NCBI GenBank assembly: GCA_905250075.1
Contig: CAJNOP010000408.1
Span: forward strand, 118,992-182,991
Direction of reading: 5' to 3'
DNA from: Rotaria sp. Silwood1
Lineage: Eukaryota; Rotifera; Eurotatoria; Philodinida; Philodinidae
DNA length: 64,000 bases
Part shown: in pieces, positions 58,691 to 64,000 of the stretch
How positions within the stretch are numbered: position 1 is the stretch's first letter
How the letters are laid out: each line of letters begins with the position of its first letter
Program-made: the position numbers and the translations under genes
The notes under the pieces: generated by a model
Database searches by the model: none
What the model saw: only the letters and a program-made list of their open reading frames with translations
Told to the model about the DNA's origin: nothing

Positions 58691-58731
58691 CTATAAAAGT
58701 CCCAGAAGAAAGAAAAAAAACAACTATATAA
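58691..58731 (+). promoter_or_regulatory. possible TATA boxes upstream of EF-hand gene
   Basis: CTATAAAAG at 58691-58699 and CTATATAAG at about 58724-58732 lie 160-200 bp upstream of the EF-hand start codon. They match TATA consensus, but in AT-rich DNA such matches are common. Confidence 0.3.
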
Positions 58732-58891
58732 GACATTTGTTATTGTGTGTTTTTGTCTCATTTTTATCAGAACAGTAGTAGCAACTGTAATCGATTGCTT
58801 TTAGCAATAATTTCACTAAAACAAGTATGTGATCATGTGAGCACATAGGATCTTTTTACATTACTCTAGCTAGGTTTCTTTTTGCATTAGG

Positions 58892-59359
58892 ATGGATGAC
58901 AATTATCGAATTCGTATTCGTGAAATTTTACATCGAACGAGCAATCATATTACTGAAGCTGAATATGTGTTTGACGAAATTTATGCCAATGGTAAAGTGC
59001 GTCAATATCGTATTAGTGTCAAGAGAGAAGAATTTGAACGACTAGCTGCTACAATTAAGAAGCCGACGTTATCATTTGATAAATTCACAAAAATTACACG
59101 ACCCTTACTGATGGGACATCATGCAATCGAAGATATACCTGAAGCATTTCGTCTATTAGACACTGATAATTCAGACACTATTGATATTGGTGAATTGGCT
59201 GTGTTTATGCCTGCTATTGTACCTAATTCAAATTCATACATGCTTCTTCGTTACTTTCAAGTTGCTGATACAAACAATGATTATAGACTCAATTTAGATG
59301 AATTTACTGAATTTATAAAGAAAGGAATCGTTCGTGATCTTGTACTTGGACGTTGTTAA
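58892..59359 (+). CDS. small EF-hand calcium-binding protein
   Basis: A single-exon frame of 155 residues. Two canonical EF-hand loops lie in the C-terminal half: D90-T-D-N-S-D-T-I-D-I-G-E101 and D126-T-N-N-D-Y-R-L-N-L-D-E137. Both have acidic residues at positions 1 and 12 and a hydrophobic residue at position 8, so both should bind calcium. The N-terminal 80 residues have no clear loop and may hold a degenerate pair or a target-binding region. No signal peptide, membrane segment or myristoylation motif is seen (it starts MDDN). It is probably a cytosolic calcium sensor or buffer; the subfamily is not assignable. Confidence 0.87.
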   Translation: MDDNYRIRIREILHRTSNHITEAEYVFDEIYANGKVRQYRISVKREEFERLAATIKKPTLSFDKFTKITRPLLMGHHAIEDIPEAFRLLDTDNSDTIDIGELAVFMPAIVPNSNSYMLLRYFQVADTNNDYRLNLDEFTEFIKKGIVRDLVLGRC

Positions 59360-59464
59360 AATATACATATCTTCGTCATAAGAGACCTTTGGAACAAAAT
59401 TTAGTATTTAGAAATCAAAAATAAAATTTGAAACGAAATCATTCGAATTTAATATGTTCAAATT

Positions 59465-59640
59465 GGCAACACGACAGTTGAGCCCCCGACAGTTGAGCCC
59501 CGACAGTTGAGCCCCGACAAATGAGCCCCCGACAAATGAGCCCACCGACAGTTGAGCCTACCGACAGTTGAGCTCCCGACAAATGAGCTCCCGACATTTG
59601 AGCCTCATAGGCGAAACAAATTAAAGAAATAGAAAAATTA
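59465..59640. repeat. left TIR: nine-unit array
   Basis: Nine units of 14-16 bp alternate GTTG and AATG types in the order 3, 2, 2, 1, with a last ATTTG unit. They are followed by a non-repeated segment (ACAAATTAAAGAAATAGAAA). Confidence 0.9.
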
Positions 59641-59846
59641 ATATTAGATAAATTAGTGGTTCAATATTAAAAAAAAGTGTAAACATGTGACATCTTATGG
59701 TTCCAGAAATTCGTTTATATCTAACTTCTCTAGCGGGCCAATCAAAAGTAATAAGACGAAAAAGTTGTTCGATTTATTTTTTTTCGATATTTCTTGTATT
59801 CGTTTGATTCTCATTGTTGTTCATCTAATTTGATTATCAGTACATA

Positions 59847-60437
59847 ATGTCAATTGTCAAGTCTTCCAAAGGACACGATAAACTTTTACTCGAAGGTTAT
59901 TCTTATCGTCGTGCAAATAAATCACAAAGAATATGGCGCTGCTCGAGAAACGATTGTGCTGGTCGTGTTGCTTTTGATGGTGATCAATATAATAAAATAA
60001 CAGAACATGTACATGCACCCAACCCGGAAGCAACTATATCAGCTGAATTTAAATCAAAAATTACAACCAGTGCAACCACATCTCATGATCCTCCACGTCG
60101 TATAATTTATGAAGCACTACAAAATGTTGATAAAAATGATGGTGCAGCTGTACCAACATATCATTCATCACAAAGAACAATTGAACGTAAAAGAAAAAGA
60201 AATGACATACCTTTACCACGACCACAGACATACACTGAAATCGTAATTCCTGATGAATTACAAATAACTAATGGTGGTGCACGTTTTCTATTGTACAACA
60301 ATCAAGATCCTAGTAGACGTTTAATAATAGTCAAATATGAACTTATTGATGAAAAATTACAGATACTAGCTTCAACATTTTACGTCATACCAACAGATAT
60401 TTATTTCAAAAGAGCAAGAGCTCTCTTTAATTTTTGA
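59847..60437 (+). CDS. FLYWCH zinc-finger protein, truncated MULE-type
   Basis: 196 residues, single frame, lying exactly between the two TIRs; the stop is 14 bp before the right one. Residues 17-56 form a FLYWCH zinc finger with Cys32, Cys37, His54 and His56 and the motifs GYSYRRAN, RIWRCSR and CAGRVAFD. This finger binds DNA in Mutator-like transposases and in some transcription factors. A basic linker (RKRKRND, about 123-129) could serve nuclear import. The segment PDELQITNGGARFLLYNNQD resembles the stretch that precedes the catalytic domain in FLYWCH-MULE proteins, but the frame ends before any DDE motif. It is therefore either a truncated transposase or a DNA-binding accessory. It has no disruption, so it may be expressed. 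Confidence 0.82.
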   Translation: MSIVKSSKGHDKLLLEGYSYRRANKSQRIWRCSRNDCAGRVAFDGDQYNKITEHVHAPNPEATISAEFKSKITTSATTSHDPPRRIIYEALQNVDKNDGAAVPTYHSSQRTIERKRKRNDIPLPRPQTYTEIVIPDELQITNGGARFLLYNNQDPSRRLIIVKYELIDEKLQILASTFYVIPTDIYFKRARALFNF

Positions 60438-60451
60438 TACTAATATAAAAT

Positions 60452-60627
60452 AAATTTTTCTATTTCTTTAATTTGTTTCTCCTATGAGGCTCAAATGTCG
60501 GGAGCTCATTTGTCGGGAGCTCAACTGTCGGTAGGCTCAACTGTCGGTGGGCTCATTTGTCGGGGGCTCATTTGTCGGGGCTCAACTGTCGGGGCTCAAC
60601 TGTCGAGGGCTCAACTGTCGGTGTACC
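60452..60627. repeat. right TIR: nine-unit array
   Basis: The reverse complement of 59465-59640, with the same unit order. The frames that cross it (60495-60707, 60557-60850) encode SGAHLSGAQLS-like repeats and are not genes. Confidence 0.9.
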
Positions 60628-60636
60628 GTTCAAATT

Positions 60637-62483
60637 GTCCAATAAACTATTGCCAACATATGAAGTTTCACGCATTGTCATTTATATGTCTAAGATTTCG
60701 TTGCTAAAGTTACAGAGTGTTGTGAGAAATACTATAAATATGAGAGTGCCTTATCAGATAACAAATTCCAAGTCGTGTATTGAAAAAAAGCATAATTTTT
60801 CTATGAGTTACATCACATGCGTAATGTTAACTATATTAGTTTCTGTTTAAACTCTATCATTTGTTAGTAAAGTGTTTTATTTATTAATTTTTTTTCTTAG
60901 AGTGTTTTAATTAAACATATGTCTTAGATTAAATCATTGTTTAATATACAAATGACAAAGTTCAAACCAATGAGCAAATTGTATCTACCATAAATGATTT
61001 AAAAAACATACTTTTCTGATGTATAGCCTATAGGCTATATCAAAAATAATACTGAAGTACGTCACTGGTTGGATACTCCCGTATATAGAAATCACAGAAA
61101 GATAGTATACGGCTTAGACTCCATGATGACACGATGCTCTCTGACACTTACTGATTGTAATAGGAAAAACAAAACGTATTCAAAGATTCTTTGAAAATAT
61201 ACGATGTTTGATTCGTTGCCAACGATTGATCAATACAAAGAGAAAGAGAATATTGAACAAGTAATCACTCCAGGAACTTGTCATTCAGATTTATTAATTG
61301 AAATTCGCTGCAGAGATTTCAACGAACCGATTCGTCATATCGGGGAAATAAGCGTTGAAAAAAAACAAATTCAAATTCGAAGTAAACGATGTGTGTGGAA
61401 CAAAGTTACTGTGAACGATTGGACAAAATAATGATGCACATTGTTTTTTTCGTGAAACTCTCAAATGTTTTCTACTAATCAACAATAGATGTAAGTCGTT
61501 GATAGATTGATCATTGAATTATTGGCAATAAATAAATTAAAAACCCATCTCAGAAAAAAAAATGACGTCAACGAAATTGTGACAGTTGTTTTTGTAGTAA
61601 CTGACAAGTGCATTGAAACCATAGCTTATCATCTAATTGGTGGCGTTTAAGAGAACATAACCGAACGATACAGTTGCGAGAATGAATAAGAAACTATCGA
61701 TTTTATTGTGAGATTTTGAAAAAATTCTCGTTTTTTTTGAGTCGAAATATTCATTTGAATTCGAAGTTATGGCACAAGGATAAATATTTCATCAGATATA
61801 CGTAACATATGCATCTGTTCGATGAAATTTAGGTACACTTGAATATGTCATAGTCATATGATTCAATGAGACTCAAAATTCAAGTGCAGACACAAGTATA
61901 AATCTGATGATAGACGCTTAAATTCAAAATTTAGCATAATCCATCTTATCATAAACGATAACCAGTCGCTTTTCAAAAGAGTAATTAATGACAAATGAAA
62001 TAATGAAGCCACTTCTTTCAATATGACTTGATCTGTGGTATACGAAGGTATCAACATGTCTATTTGATGGGATTTAGTACTGATGTCTTTTTTCAAAAAA
62101 CAACAAAGGGGTAAAGTCTTTGTTCGGAACAAAAGACCGACATGACAGATATAATTCAATAAAAATTTGAACTTATTTTGTCTCTAAATAAAACTTCTAA
62201 TCAAGAGCTTTGTGAAGTATACAAACTTCGTATTGTGTCATTCACATGTTGAGATTCTCGTATATGAAGCCATTGTAGTGTCGAGCAACTCTTTTGTTGA
62301 AAAAAAAATAGAAAAAAACTAATTTATTTTTCATATTGACATGTAGAAGAAAAAAAATCATGCCTATTCGTTAGTCAGTTAACTTTGCTTTTTTTTTATT
62401 CAACATTAAATCAAAGTTTTTTTGTTTTTTTTTACTTAGTGAATAGTCTCTCTACTTATCAATCAACATTAGTGATGATATAA
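60637..62483. other. gene-free stretch, one small unrecognised frame
   Basis: A 75-codon frame at 61204-61431 (+) is polar and moderately charged, with no known domain. It could be a gene remnant or chance. Nothing else is supported. Confidence 0.35.
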
Positions 62484-63878
62484 ATGAATAGATTAAATAA
62501 TACAAGACATTTATACAAATCAATCGTGATAATAAGCTTTTTAGTTTTCAGTATATATTGTTTAACATGCTTTACTTATCGTAAATCAAGGAGAAAAATT
62601 AGTACATATGTTGATATTAATATTCCAAGATTTGACAGCAATATAAAACAAACCAAAAAACAAATTTTTGTTCAAACATTAGTTCATAACAAAACATCCA
62701 TAACGAGAAAAGTGCTACTCGAAGAATTTAGTTATGATTATGAAGAACTACCGATAAAACAAATTATAAGCAGACCTGTCTACCAATATGATATTGAACA
62801 AATCTATTTTACATTTACAACCAATACAGGACGAATTCGAGAAACTATTCATCAAGTAAAATTTTGGGCAACACGACTTGGTATTCGATGTTTAATTATT
62901 TTTGAAAGCAAGGATTTGCAATCTAAGAATTATATTAAAAGATATCTAAAAAATGAAGGAATTTCATGTAAAATAAAAACTTCAAATGTCACTCGTTATG
63001 AAGAAAGATATCTCGAATTAATTCAACAAGCTTGGTATTCATTAAATAAAAGTTCATATACTAATATGAAAACAATACAATGGTTTGCTTTTGGAGATGA
63101 TGATACTATTTGGTTCTTAAACACTCTTTTACAATTATTAGAATATTATAATGCATCTAATTCGATCTATTTAGGTAATATTTCTGATAAATTAGGAGCT
63201 ATTCAATATCATGGAACTTATTACGCTTATGGAGGTGGTGGTTTTATTTTAAGTCGACCTTTAGCATCACGAGCAGCACAACATACTAAAGATTGTCAAC
63301 GATTTACGAAGATGTTTGGTGGTGACGAGATGATTGGCAAGTGTATTACTGAAGTATTAAAAATAAATTTGACACGAAACAAAAATTTTCATCAAATGGA
63401 CCATGACGGAGATATGGACGGCTATTTAGAAAGTGGTTTAGAAGGACTTGTTTCTCTACATCATATTTTCTCTTTTTGGGAATCATTTCCTGAAGAACAC
63501 ACTAACAGTCCGCGTGAGACTATGTATCTTTTGAAACTTGCCTATCAAACATTTGGTAATCATTTTTTGAAAAGATATGTTCGACTAGATCACCGAACTA
63601 ATCGAACATTCTTATTGACAATGGGATATTCATTTAGTTTATTTAATCGAATATTAACATATGACGAATTGATGAAAGTGGAAAAGACATGGCGGTGTTG
63701 TAGTGAGTTCGTCGATAGAGAAACAAGACCAAAAGAAAAGAATAAAATGACTTGGTATTTTCGTGATGTAACAAATGAAAGTGCAAATATAGTGAATGGA
63801 TATGGAGCAGTTTACGAAAATAAACAGAAAGATGCAATTGTTCAAATTCCTAGGATAGAAATTATTTTAACAAACTAA
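62484..63878 (+). CDS. fringe-like glycosyltransferase (GT31/DUF604 type), type II membrane
   Basis: A single frame of 464 residues. One hydrophobic anchor at about 13-31 (IVIISFLVFSIYCLTCF) with a short basic N-terminus gives a type II Golgi topology. The luminal part has the metal-binding triad D205-D-D207 in WFAFGDDDTIW, the AYGGGGFILSRPLA block at 248-261, and GGDEMIGKC at 279-287. A FHQMDHDGDMDG motif follows. These are the marks of the fringe/DUF604 branch of GT31. Fringe enzymes add GlcNAc to fucose, but DUF604 relatives have other or unknown acceptors, so specificity is open. Several N-glycosylation sequons occur (NKS, NVT, NAS). No introns are seen. The C-terminal 80 residues are less typical. 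Confidence 0.83.
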   Translation: MNRLNNTRHLYKSIVIISFLVFSIYCLTCFTYRKSRRKISTYVDINIPRFDSNIKQTKKQIFVQTLVHNKTSITRKVLLEEFSYDYEELPIKQIISRPVYQYDIEQIYFTFTTNTGRIRETIHQVKFWATRLGIRCLIIFESKDLQSKNYIKRYLKNEGISCKIKTSNVTRYEERYLELIQQAWYSLNKSSYTNMKTIQWFAFGDDDTIWFLNTLLQLLEYYNASNSIYLGNISDKLGAIQYHGTYYAYGGGGFILSRPLASRAAQHTKDCQRFTKMFGGDEMIGKCITEVLKINLTRNKNFHQMDHDGDMDGYLESGLEGLVSLHHIFSFWESFPEEHTNSPRETMYLLKLAYQTFGNHFLKRYVRLDHRTNRTFLLTMGYSFSLFNRILTYDELMKVEKTWRCCSEFVDRETRPKEKNKMTWYFRDVTNESANIVNGYGAVYENKQKDAIVQIPRIEIILTN

Positions 63879-63944
63879 ATGAATCAAAACTATATTTTTT
63901 TTTTCATAATATCAAAAAATAAATATAATGTCTTCAACAACAGG

Positions 63945-64000
63945 TTCCAGAGATGGAACCGGTACCGGTTACCGGCCGGTCCAGTCCGGTACCGGTCTGG
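63945..64000. repeat. ACCGGTACCGG-rich sequence at window edge
   Basis: GGAACCGGTACCGGTTACCG and related self-complementary units run off the end of the window. The start of a GC-rich repeat whose extent cannot be seen. Confidence 0.6.

Larger units (their letters stand above)
59465..60627. mobile_element. Mutator-like element carrying a FLYWCH gene
   Basis: A 1,163-bp element with a perfect 9-bp duplication, GTTCAAATT, at 59456-59464 and 60628-60636, the length expected of Mutator-like elements. The inverted repeats are about 176 bp each. Their outer part is nine tandem units of CGACAGTTGAGCCC or CGACAAATGAGCCC, and the order of the two variants is mirrored exactly between the arms. Only a truncated FLYWCH protein is encoded, without the transposase catalytic domain, so movement would need a helper. 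Confidence 0.9.

Noticed and set aside
60495-60850. Open frames encoding SGAHLSGAQLS-like repeats
   Set aside because: They are translations of the right TIR array of the Mutator-like element. The pattern resembles pentapeptide repeats by chance.

Overview
The window is animal nuclear DNA, very probably from a bdelloid rotifer. Three things point there. Arrays of the hexamer TGTGGG, the known bdelloid telomere repeat, occur at about a dozen places. A long intronless gene joins an arginine ADP-ribosyltransferase domain to many TPR repeats, a combination typical of bdelloids. The spliced genes mostly have very small introns (about 30-80 bp) in AT-rich DNA. Two 100-base N runs (16717-16816, 40828-40927) are scaffold gaps.

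Host genes are sparse. They are: a cytoplasmic intermediate-filament protein with a lamin tail (10444-12659, +, six exons); the 3' part of an aldo-keto reductase that runs into a gap (15001-16716, -); the ADP-ribosyltransferase/TPR protein (23999-27001, -); an APC-type amino-acid permease with a one-base frameshift (45460-47347, +); a two-exon CAP59/GT69-like glycosyltransferase (54237-56544, +); a small two-EF-hand protein (58892-59359, +); and a type II membrane fringe-like (GT31/DUF604) glycosyltransferase (62484-63878, +). They do not form a pathway or operon.

Most of the rest is mobile or repetitive DNA, and several elements can be delimited to the base by target-site duplications. There is an apparently intact DD37E Tc1/mariner-type transposon (27327-29114), a mariner with one internal stop (52442-53750), a rearranged mariner carrying a nested long-TIR element (5481-7274), and a decayed Tc1-like transposase (48800-49517). 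A Mutator-like element with a FLYWCH gene (59465-60627) has TIRs that are perfectly mirrored nine-unit arrays. There are hAT-type non-autonomous elements with 8-bp duplications (29334-29384, 30856-31343, 51976-52067) and TTAA-bounded elements (417-3902, 3936-4651, 41534-42419).

Two structures stand out. One is a 3.5-kb layered foldback (37574-41106), bounded by a perfect 8-bp duplication, whose arms are concentric layers of different tandem repeats and which contains a smaller relative (39138-39329). The other is a dispersed set of TGTGGG foldbacks, always G-rich strand first and C-rich strand second, the orientation expected for two telomere ends joined. Two of them share a spacer sequence, so they look like a repeat family rather than independent fusions. 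Long degenerate satellites (17330-18800, 20300-21790) fill other gene-free stretches.
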